In this document: positions 1 through 5,798 of the stretch, one piece after another | Layout of the letters: every line of letters begins with the position of its first letter | How positions within the stretch are numbered: position 1 is the stretch's first letter | Source: Candidatus Poseidoniaceae archaeon | GTDB taxonomy: Archaea; Thermoplasmatota; Poseidoniia; Poseidoniales; Poseidoniaceae | Assembly (NCBI GenBank): GCA_013330285.1 | Contig: DUIP01000229.1 | Coordinates: forward strand, 1 to 5,799 | DNA length: 5,799 nt | Direction of reading: 5' to 3' | Notes under the pieces: generated by a model | What the model saw: the letters and a program-made list of their open reading frames with translations, nothing else | What the model was told of the DNA's origin: nothing | Databases searched by the model: none | Program-made: the position numbers and the translations under genes

Positions 1-1
1 T

Positions 2-1261
2 CAAGGTGTGGCTCGAGATAACGACGGACAAGTGACTCGGGTTGAAATCGACATTCAAGACCTTGCAAGCGGGCTCATGCTGAATAACGGTCCTAACCCT
101 GTCACCAACTTTGCACCGAACGGTGCATGGGCTGTATCATGGGACACTTCGAAGTTGATTCATGATCAACAATACGAACTCGTTATTCGAGCATATGATG
201 GTGAGGATTATTCCACTGAAAGCCGAATTCGTATCACGATCGATAACCCAACGGACGCCGACAACATTGCCCCGATCTTCGATCAAGAGGGCTGGGTCGC
301 TACGATCACCGTCTTCTGTGACGCTAATTCCAATGCTATCGACCGATGTGGTGATGGTGCTGCAATCGATTTGACAAAATACTTCTCCGACCCTGATGGT
401 ACAGGTGAAGCAGAAAATGACCTCTTGTTCGATATCTTCAATGATGCGACCAACCTTGACGACGATTTCTATGCAGACTATGTCTCAATTAACGCAGATG
501 GTGTGGCGACCTACAATCCACCTTGGGTCCAACCTACTTCCGTCATTTCAGAATGGTCGCTCGTTGGTTTGATGTTTGAAGCACGTGATTCTTACGATTC
601 TGTTGCTTATTCATACAAGGTGAACATCATTGTTGTCTCTGTTGCTTTCAGTGCAGAGCGTGTTGATTCAGGGGCTGTGTCGGCAACTGACCCGGCAACG
701 TTTAGCGGTCAGGGCTTGCCAAACAGCATGGTTGCAGCGCGCTTTGATGATGCAAAGGGTGTTCGATTGAACTCAACTCGAGTCGCAGCTGACGGAACTT
801 GGACGATGGACATTGCCAAGAATCAAATGTCTGGTGTGGATAACGCAGCCATCATTTTTGAGATGGATGGACAAGTCTACTCTGCTCCGGGAACAACTGC
901 CGACACTCAATTCCAACTGAGTTCCGATTCTGCAGAATCTGACGGTGGAAATTTGATGATTATTATCGCTGCAGTTGTTGCCGTCATTGTGCTGCTCGGT
1001 GCTGGTGCATTCTTCTTCCAAGTCGAATACGAAGAATTTGATGAAGAAGATGGTATGGAAGCGCAAGGCGCTGCTCCAGAAGAAGATCCTTATGCTTGGG
1101 CCAAGGCAAGGCAAGAGCCAGTTCCAATCGCCCAGACTGTTGATCCTGTGGCCACTACGGCCCCCGCTGCAGCACCTGCAGCATCAACTCACCCGGGATG
1201 GCTATGGGATGAAACCAGCAACAGTTGGGTCCCAGATCCAAACTACAAGCCTGGTCAGTGA
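2..1261 (+). CDS. Ig/cadherin-like surface protein with C-terminal membrane anchor (5' end outside window)
   Basis: The frame is open to the left edge, so the GTG at 8 is probably internal and the real start lies upstream. Residues are counted from that GTG. Residues 1-80 look like an Ig-like beta-sandwich (a VARDNDGQVTRVEI opening, W45, then RAYDGEDYS and a closing TIDN). Residues 87-212 look cadherin-like, with the DLTKYFSDPDG signature and a possible disulfide pair C104/C114. Residues 213-305 form a third beta-rich domain. One hydrophobic segment (about 315-338) anchors the protein. A roughly 79-residue tail follows: very acidic at first (EYEEFDEED), then Ala/Pro/Thr-rich, ending in a compact W-rich motif (GWLWD at 397-401, WVPDP at 407-411). 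I infer a cell-surface protein with most of its mass outside and the tail in the cytoplasm. The usual positive charges on the cytoplasmic side of the anchor are missing, so topology is less certain than the anchor. The ligand is unknown. No archaeosortase PGF-type signal is seen. Confidence 0.85.
   Translation, partial: QGVARDNDGQVTRVEIDIQDLASGLMLNNGPNPVTNFAPNGAWAVSWDTSKLIHDQQYELVIRAYDGEDYSTESRIRITIDNPTDADNIAPIFDQEGWVATITVFCDANSNAIDRCGDGAAIDLTKYFSDPDGTGEAENDLLFDIFNDATNLDDDFYADYVSINADGVATYNPPWVQPTSVISEWSLVGLMFEARDSYDSVAYSYKVNIIVVSVAFSAERVDSGAVSATDPATFSGQGLPNSMVAARFDDAKGVRLNSTRVAADGTWTMDIAKNQMSGVDNAAIIFEMDGQVYSAPGTTADTQFQLSSDSAESDGGNLMIIIAAVVAVIVLLGAGAFFFQVEYEEFDEEDGMEAQGAAPEEDPYAWAKARQEPVPIAQTVDPVATTAPAAAPAASTHPGWLWDETSNSWVPDPNYKPGQ
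950..1021 (+). other. Transmembrane anchor of the surface protein
   Basis: The stretch codes for about 24 uncharged, mainly aliphatic residues (NLMIIIAAVVAVIVLLGAGA, then FFFQ). It is preceded by a Ser/Asp/Gly linker and followed by an acidic segment. It is the only hydrophobic run long enough to span a membrane in the visible part of the protein. Confidence 0.85.
1226..1241. repeat. 16-nt inverted repeat, left copy (inside surface protein tail)
   Basis: TGGGTCCCAGATCCAA reads in frame as WVPDP plus the first base of Asn. Its exact reverse complement lies at 4421-4436, inside the - strand extracellular protein gene, where it again reads WVPDP in the same codon phase. It is short, so it is better viewed as a shared peptide motif with identical codons than as a mobile repeat. 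Confidence 0.6.
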
Positions 1262-1281
1262 GCAACTGATGCTCAATGAGC
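1259..1281 (+). other. Small hairpin / dyad cluster at the end of the surface protein gene
   Basis: TGAGCA (1259-1264, starting with the stop codon) pairs perfectly with TGCTCA (1270-1275) around a 5-nt loop. GCTCA (1271-1275) also forms a dyad with TGAGC (1277-1281) around one central A. The stem is only 6 bp and no T-tract follows, so it is a weak terminator candidate at best. As a DNA dyad just upstream of a gene for a winged-helix protein it could be an operator, but a chance occurrence is plausible. Confidence 0.3.
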
Positions 1282-1304
1282 CGTAAGAGTTGAAGAGGAT
1301 AAGA

Positions 1305-1313
1305 GGAGATGAT
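1305..1313 (+). promoter_or_regulatory. Shine-Dalgarno site for the STAND regulator gene
   Basis: GGAGATGAT matches 8 of 9 bases of the archaeal consensus GGAGGTGAT, and its GGAG core ends 10 nt before the ATG at 1319. In the reading frame of the gene, TGA codons at 1310-1312 and 1313-1315 come just before the ATG, so no longer N-terminus is possible. Three out-of-frame ATGs (1309, 1312, 1315) overlap the site and lead only to a very short ORF. Confidence 0.7.
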
Positions 1314-1318
1314 GATGT

Positions 1319-3844
1319 ATGGCGGTTCACCCTAAACCCGGCGTCCAAGAGAGGATTCTCTTGCATCTTCTCGACTACACCGACTTCAAGAACAGCGTCG
1401 AGGTCCCATTTGCTCTCTCGCAAATGGGCATTGCTAACGCTGTTGCCATCGCTCGCTCAAATGTTCCAAGAGCCATTGCTGGATTGAAAGATCAAGGACT
1501 TCTCGTGGAACGTCAGGCTCACGTCAAAGGAGTTTCAAGGAAGCGCAAAGCCTACTTTCTCACCGATCCAGGAATGAACCTCAGTGAAGAAACATGGAGA
1601 AGGCTTCGTTCCTTCCCACTCCGAGCCATTCTTAACGACGGACAAACGATTCATTCCACCCTTGGTGATGTGAACGAAAAGCTTCCTTTTTCGATGCGAC
1701 CTGTCGATATCATTCGCTATATGGACGACAATTGCGTTCTGGATGCGCGCGCCCTTTCTGCTGATCTCATTGAACGTGACTTGTCAAAGCATGTGGAAAA
1801 GCAATTGGTCACTTCGTTGGGCGACCTTCCGCGTTTGCGTCACTTCTACGGTCGAGAAAAAGAACTTGACAACATGGCGAACTTGATTGAAGCACGTGCA
1901 ACGACGCTTTTGGTTCCCGGTATTGCTGGCATCGGTAAAACAACGGTCGCGTCGAAACTCATCGAGCGATTCATGCATCGCAGAAATTTGCTCTACCATC
2001 GCTGTCAGGATTGGGAGGGCTCTCGTTCCTTTTTCGAATCAGTTGCAGATTGGTTGGCCAACATTGGCAATTCCACTTTTGCAGACTACCTTGCTGCAAC
2101 GCCTGTCCCACAACCAGCTGATGCTGCTCGACTTCTTGTCGATGCACTCGAAGGTACCCCCTCACTGATCGTCATTGATGACTTCCACAAAGTTGCGGAT
2201 GTAACCCTTCACCAAACGTTTCAAGCCATGTCGTTGGCGCTTCTGGGGAGCGAAGAAGAAATTGCCCTCGTATTGTTTTCGAGGTCGTTCAAGCCAGTCG
2301 TACCAACAAAAGATGCAGAGGGTCGAATTGCAAGTCTTGTTCTGCCTCTCGATGGACTGGATTCGGATGCTGGACGGAAATTGCTCAGCAGTTTCGATGA
2401 ACTTGCCGAGGAACAGTGGCTCCATATTCACGGATTATCGCGCGGCCATCCACTCGTCCTTGAACTCATTAATCGTGGTGCATCCGCAGGTGCCTTCCAC
2501 GAAACACTGGAGAATTATGTCACCGTGGAAATCTTTTCCAAACTCAGTGCTGAACAGAAGCGAGTTCTATCTGCATTGGCCATCTACAGGGAGCCTGTTG
2601 AACTTGCTGCACTCGCAGAACAAGATCTCGATACTGACGAATTGGATTCACTTGTTGAACAAGGTCTTGCAAGGCAAGCTGATACTGAGACGTACGACGT
2701 CCACGATTTGATCCGTGAATTTTTACTTCGAAGTTTAGATGATGCGACGCGAAAATCGTTCCACTCCAAATGCTGTTCATGGTACGCTAAACAGCCAAAG
2801 AATGCAGATTTGACCATCGAACATATTCACCACTTGATCCGCTCTGATGATCACGAAGCTGCATCTGAACTCATTGCTGGTGAAGGACGCAACCTTGTTG
2901 CTCAGGGCCACATGGAACTTCTTCCACTTATGGAGAATGTCGATGGCTCCGATATCGATTCGAATGTCTACATGCGTGTCTCTCAATTGCAAGGTGAGGT
3001 CTTGGTGCTCCTCGGCCGATTCTCTGAAGCCGAAGAAGTGTTCAACCAAGCACAGGAACTTGCTTCAGCCTCTAAATCCACCCTTGTTGAGGCAGAAATT
3101 CTTGCAGCCCTCGCTGACATTTCTCTCAAGCAAGGCAATGCAGACAAGGCGTTGAGTATGCACCGTGAGGCTCTAGAGAAATTCATTGAACTTGAAGATG
3201 CAAAAGGGGCAGCTCGCTCATACAACAACATGGGTTACCTCCTGCGTCGTAAGAACGATCGAGTCAAAGCGCTGGAAGCCTATGGCGAGGTTGAAGCCAT
3301 TTTGAAAGAATCAGACGGCACAGATTTGATTGGTTCACAATTAATTCTTGCACGCTCATTCCTTGACCTTGGTGAAATCGATCGTGCACGAGACCATGCA
3401 TTGGAAGCTTTTGAGCGGACAGACGGTGATGAGGATGCAGTTCTTCATGCACGTGCACAAGCTGTTCTTGGTCGATATTATGCGAAGGTTGGCGATGCTG
3501 ACGTGGCTTCACATCATTATTCTACAGCGCTTGAGACAATGAGTGAGGCGGGCGACTTACTTTCCCTCGTAGAAATTACCATTCTGTTAGGTGAAGTTCT
3601 CCAAGATGCTGGACGAGCAGAGGATGCCATGGAGCATTACCGAGAAGCACTCGTCATCGCTGAGGCCAATGACCTTCGTATGCAAATCGGTGAATTGCTT
3701 TCCCGCCTTGGTGGTGTTGCACCCGACAAACCACGTCGAATGGAATACCTGCAACGTGCATTGGCTGTTTTCCGCGAATTGGGCGCTAAATCTCGAATGA
3801 AGGAAGTGCAGGCTCAAGTGCACGCAGCTGTCATGGGTCGCTGA
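1319..3844 (+). CDS. Winged-helix / STAND NTPase / TPR regulator-like protein
   Basis: Complete at 841 residues. Residues 8-85 resemble a MarR-type winged helix: helices around ERILLHLLDY and NVPRAIAGLKDQGLL, then a basic wing near RQAHVKGVSRKRK. Residues 100-165 are a linker I cannot assign. The NTPase begins at FYGREKEL (176-183) and has Walker A GIAGIGKT (201-208), Walker B LIVIDD (283-288), a sensor-like strand ending FSR (320-322) and the GHP turn (376-378) expected of NB-ARC/STAND proteins. A second winged-helix-like region (about 403-475) contains VHDLIREF. About seven TPR-like helix pairs fill residues 551-823. No signal peptide or membrane segment is seen, so it is cytoplasmic. By family knowledge, STAND proteins switch state and oligomerise when the repeat sensor meets its ligand; with a DNA-binding head this suggests a MalT-like regulator. 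A defence role is a less likely alternative. The domain call is firm; target and signal are unknown. It lies 57 bp after the surface protein gene with no clear TATA box between, so co-transcription is possible. Confidence 0.9.
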   Translation: MAVHPKPGVQERILLHLLDYTDFKNSVEVPFALSQMGIANAVAIARSNVPRAIAGLKDQGLLVERQAHVKGVSRKRKAYFLTDPGMNLSEETWRRLRSFPLRAILNDGQTIHSTLGDVNEKLPFSMRPVDIIRYMDDNCVLDARALSADLIERDLSKHVEKQLVTSLGDLPRLRHFYGREKELDNMANLIEARATTLLVPGIAGIGKTTVASKLIERFMHRRNLLYHRCQDWEGSRSFFESVADWLANIGNSTFADYLAATPVPQPADAARLLVDALEGTPSLIVIDDFHKVADVTLHQTFQAMSLALLGSEEEIALVLFSRSFKPVVPTKDAEGRIASLVLPLDGLDSDAGRKLLSSFDELAEEQWLHIHGLSRGHPLVLELINRGASAGAFHETLENYVTVEIFSKLSAEQKRVLSALAIYREPVELAALAEQDLDTDELDSLVEQGLARQADTETYDVHDLIREFLLRSLDDATRKSFHSKCCSWYAKQPKNADLTIEHIHHLIRSDDHEAASELIAGEGRNLVAQGHMELLPLMENVDGSDIDSNVYMRVSQLQGEVLVLLGRFSEAEEVFNQAQELASASKSTLVEAEILAALADISLKQGNADKALSMHREALEKFIELEDAKGAARSYNNMGYLLRRKNDRVKALEAYGEVEAILKESDGTDLIGSQLILARSFLDLGEIDRARDHALEAFERTDGDEDAVLHARAQAVLGRYYAKVGDADVASHHYSTALETMSEAGDLLSLVEITILLGEVLQDAGRAEDAMEHYREALVIAEANDLRMQIGELLSRLGGVAPDKPRRMEYLQRALAVFRELGAKSRMKEVQAQVHAAVMGR
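1919..1942 (+). other. Walker A (P-loop) of the STAND NTPase
   Basis: Encodes GIAGIGKT, an intact GxxGxGKT nucleotide-binding loop with the catalytic-site Lys (K207) and Thr (T208). Together with LIVIDD encoded at 2165-2182 it indicates an active nucleotide-binding site. Confidence 0.93.
2969..3787 (+). other. TPR-like repeat array
   Basis: About seven helix-turn-helix units of TPR type, starting near residues 551, 590, 632, 671, 709, 750 and 788. Each has the G/A-x-x-x-x-A-x-x-x-Y/F-x-x-A-L pattern in at least partial form. The clearest are GNADKALSMHREALEKF, GDADVASHHYSTALE and GRAEDAMEHYREALVIA. The repeats have diverged in sequence, so there is no DNA-level tandem repeat. By analogy with other STAND proteins this is the likely sensor or partner-binding part. 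Confidence 0.85.
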
Positions 3845-3849
3845 GCTCA
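3842..3849. other. Palindrome holding both convergent stop codons
   Basis: TGAGCTCA is a perfect 8-bp palindrome. Its first three bases are the + strand stop of the STAND gene and its last three, read on the - strand, are the stop of the pilin-like gene. Only GC (3845-3846) lies between the genes. No T-rich terminator is visible here on either strand, so each transcript probably ends inside the opposing gene. Confidence 0.7.
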
Positions 3850-4320
3850 TTGATGCTGAGGGCGATCGTATTCAATCGATGTCACGCCGTTGTAGTGAAC
3901 CACCCAAATGCTGTCAATACCAGCAAGAGTAAGTGTACCTTCATGGGTCCCAGCGCCAGTGCCTGAAATGGATATGTTTGTGTCCAAATCACCTGCATCG
4001 TGGATCAGTTCGATGTTCGTGTCGGTGAGCACCAGAGTGAATCTTGATTCATCCGCTTCAGTTGGTCGCCATTCGACTTTTTCAGCATAGTCGATTGAAC
4101 CCATTCGACTTGCTTCATCTGCTCGCTCAACCGCAGCAGCCAAGTCATCCATATTTGCCTGGATTGCATTTTCATTCCAGCGTTCTCGAGTGGCTGTCTC
4201 AATGTCCCACGCCCACAAACTGAACATGGTCAACAACATCACACCGAGGAGGAACGTGAAAATGTATCCAAGTTCGGTTGCAGCAGCAGATGTATCGCGA
4301 CGCAGTGAGGTTTGCTTCAT
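3847..4320 (-). CDS. Pilin-like membrane-anchored protein (resembles archaeal DUF7266/DUF7289 group)
   Basis: 157 residues. A short basic N-terminus (KQTSLRRD) leads into TELGYIFTFLLGVMLLTMFS, a hydrophobic helix over about residues 17-38. An amphipathic, charged helix follows (TATRERWNENAIQANMDDLA, then AAAVERADEAS). The rest (about 77-155) is beta-rich and ends in a short Gly/Thr-rich strand pair. This layout, and the TELGYIFTF core, recall haloarchaeal pilin-like families of about 150 residues. Glu16 could be the +5 Glu of a type IV pilin, which would place prepilin-peptidase cleavage after Ser11; that site is not canonical, so processing is uncertain. The start is supported by a strong Shine-Dalgarno site and by the ATGA overlap with the upstream gene, which suggests translational coupling. 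It is probably a minor pilin or envelope component held in the cytoplasmic membrane with the beta domain outside. The family match is from memory of motifs. Confidence 0.8.
   Translation of the reverse strand: MKQTSLRRDTSAAATELGYIFTFLLGVMLLTMFSLWAWDIETATRERWNENAIQANMDDLAAAVERADEASRMGSIDYAEKVEWRPTEADESRFTLVLTDTNIELIHDAGDLDTNISISGTGAGTHEGTLTLAGIDSIWVVHYNGVTSIEYDRPQHQ
4317..4320 (-). other. ATGA stop/start overlap of the two - strand genes
   Basis: Read on the - strand, ATGA holds the start ATG (4320-4318) of the pilin-like gene and the stop TGA (4319-4317) of the gene before it. Such overlaps usually mark one operon with coupled translation. Confidence 0.85.
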
Positions 4321-5798
4321 GAAATCGCCTCCGTCATATGGACGTCAAGCGATGACATCTGCAATGTGAATTGAATCGGTTCCCCGTTGGTATGCCACAC
4401 GGCTTCACTGGTTCCATAACTTGGATCTGGGACCCATCCGACATAATCTGTCAAGAGGTCAATACGGCCAGGATATATGGTCCAATCTTCACTTGATTCC
4501 AGTCCATCTGCGGAAGCAGTGGCAATGGCTGTTCCGTAAGGCTCTGACCATCCACGCCGAATCTCATAGGCGATTGTCGAAGCGAGTGATGAGCGATCGA
4601 CAAGCTCGATGTCAAGATGCATTGCTCCTGCTCCAGTCGTGCTGTCAGCAGTCGGGTGAAGGGCAGGTACAGTTGCGGCAAACCTAGGTCCAGGACCACC
4701 TCTATCGCTTGGTGGGACGACAACGAAGGCTTCGAATTCAGGATGATTTGTCAGCACTGCTCCACCCGAGTAGGCGACCTCCATGCCCATGATTGATGAT
4801 GAAAAGCCGTAGGCTAGTCTCGATAGATGGAATCCCCAAACCGTTCCAATGGTCGCGTGGGTCGACTGACCATTTCCTCCAATGAGGGTGATTTGCATGC
4901 TTGAGGGGTGGGCGCCAGTTCGCCAAGCGTTCTTGACATCAATTTCCCCTCGTCCACTCATCGTTGTCCACGGAAGTGACATCGCAATCCATCCACTTGC
5001 TTCAACGCCAATGGTCAAGCATCGCTCTTCTCCATCGTGTTGAATATGCTGGAGTCCATGTGCGCCGCTTATTCTGGTGGCTCGTAATGTATGCCCCTCA
5101 GTCACCAAGAGTGTGGAGGTGCCCGAACTCAAATTCAGCAAGGCCATGCCGTCGTCATCAAACATCGTACCGCTTGCTTGACTGGCACCTGTAAGGTTGT
5201 ATTCAACAAGTTGTCCCGCACGCATGATTTGAACCGACTGAGGTTCGGTTGAATCATCGATATGGAAGGTGTGATGTTGGCCAGTTCGAGCTCCGGTATC
5301 ATCAGCAGCAAGAACAAACATTCCAGATGTATTCGCACCCTGTCCAGAAGTTGCAGACCGCCATGTCATGAACACATCACCCTCTGCTTCAACAATAGGT
5401 GCGCCGCTTGATCCTGCAGGTGGCCAATCAAATCCAAGACTCTGATTGGGTGCTACAGATATGCCTCCACCACGCCATGTCACTGTGACCGATGTTGTTC
5501 CCGGATTCGTGAAGACCATTTCTCCCTCAAGAGACGGTGCGATGAAGGCATGACCAAGGAATTGACCATCTGTGCTCGGGATCGGAGTTATGCCTTGGTC
5601 GCTCTCTAATGAGGTCTGAACGATCAGCCTTGAGGCATCGCTTGAGGAAATATGGACTACGCCAGCAGTTTGCTGTACAATGGTGTGTGTGAAGGCGACT
5701 CCAACTTGGTTTTGACCACTTGGGAGTGCGTAGTGGGTCGTTGTCGATGCACCATCATTCAATTCGATTTGGTTTGCATCTTCACTGATGAGGTGCAA
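4317..5798 (-). CDS. Large beta-rich extracellular protein, possibly pilin-like (5' end outside window)
   Basis: 493 residues are visible. The first codon at the edge is TTG (5798-5796), but the frame is open to the window end, so the true N-terminus is probably upstream. There is no transmembrane segment in the visible part. It is rich in Gly, Ser, Thr and beta-strand patterns, with a single Cys (260), which fits an exported protein. Residues 335-364 contain AYSGGAVLTN and then VVVPPS. This resembles the 'Y-x-GGAV ... PP' region of the haloarchaeal pilin-like DUF7289 group, which would place a pilin-type N-terminal helix in the missing upstream part. Residues 1-260 look like one or more additional beta-sandwich domains (for example VFTNPGTTSVTVTW at 95-108). 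Near the C-terminus is GWVPDPSYG (454-462). It overlaps the downstream pilin-like gene by ATGA, so the two probably act in one envelope or pilus-like assembly. The exact function is unknown, and the family link is a weak resemblance. Confidence 0.8.
   Translation of the reverse strand: MHLISEDANQIELNDGASTTTHYALPSGQNQVGVAFTHTIVQQTAGVVHISSSDASRLIVQTSLESDQGITPIPSTDGQFLGHAFIAPSLEGEMVFTNPGTTSVTVTWRGGGISVAPNQSLGFDWPPAGSSGAPIVEAEGDVFMTWRSATSGQGANTSGMFVLAADDTGARTGQHHTFHIDDSTEPQSVQIMRAGQLVEYNLTGASQASGTMFDDDGMALLNLSSGTSTLLVTEGHTLRATRISGAHGLQHIQHDGEERCLTIGVEASGWIAMSLPWTTMSGRGEIDVKNAWRTGAHPSSMQITLIGGNGQSTHATIGTVWGFHLSRLAYGFSSSIMGMEVAYSGGAVLTNHPEFEAFVVVPPSDRGGPGPRFAATVPALHPTADSTTGAGAMHLDIELVDRSSLASTIAYEIRRGWSEPYGTAIATASADGLESSEDWTIYPGRIDLLTDYVGWVPDPSYGTSEAVWHTNGEPIQFTLQMSSLDVHMTEAIS
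4324..4332 (-). promoter_or_regulatory. Shine-Dalgarno site for the pilin-like gene
   Basis: On the - strand GGAGGCGAT matches 8 of 9 bases of the archaeal consensus GGAGGTGAT, and its GGAGG core is 7 nt before the ATG. It lies inside the last codons of the upstream gene, so ribosomes can either reinitiate there or bind directly. Confidence 0.75.
4421..4436. repeat. 16-nt inverted repeat, right copy (inside - strand extracellular protein)
   Basis: TTGGATCTGGGACCCA is the exact reverse complement of 1226-1241 and encodes WVPDP (residues 455-459) on the - strand. The flanking bases differ in the two copies: the next residues are NY in one and SY in the other. Confidence 0.6.

Noticed and set aside
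773..1114. Open frame of 113 codons on the - strand inside the surface protein gene
   Set aside because: It lies opposite a well-supported coding frame, has an unlikely Cys/His-rich composition, no recognisable domain and no ribosome site.
975..1286. Open frame on the + strand overlapping the surface protein end
   Set aside because: A shifted-frame shadow of the transmembrane and tail region; the Gln/Leu/Pro-rich product makes no sense as a protein.
1259..1315. Possible stop-codon readthrough joining the surface protein to the STAND protein, as both are in the same frame
   Set aside because: Four in-frame TGA codons (1259, 1277, 1310, 1313) separate them, and a good Shine-Dalgarno site with ATG explains the second gene.
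1202..1423. Antisense open frame across the junction of the first two + strand genes
   Set aside because: It overlaps the ends of two convincing genes and shows no domain or start signal.
2262..2711. Alternative + strand frame of 149 codons inside the STAND gene
   Set aside because: The main frame here holds the NTPase C-terminal part and second winged helix; the alternative frame is low-quality sequence without motifs.
2969..3787. DNA-level tandem repeat in the TPR region
   Set aside because: The units are alike only as helix-pair protein patterns; their nucleotide sequences have diverged.
4421..4687. + strand open frame of 88 codons opposite the - strand extracellular gene
   Set aside because: A shadow of the long - strand frame; no motif and no ribosome site.
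4317..5798. TTG at 5798 as the true start of the - strand extracellular gene
   Set aside because: It is simply the first start-like codon at the window edge. The frame is open there and the protein lacks any export signal, so the gene probably begins further upstream.
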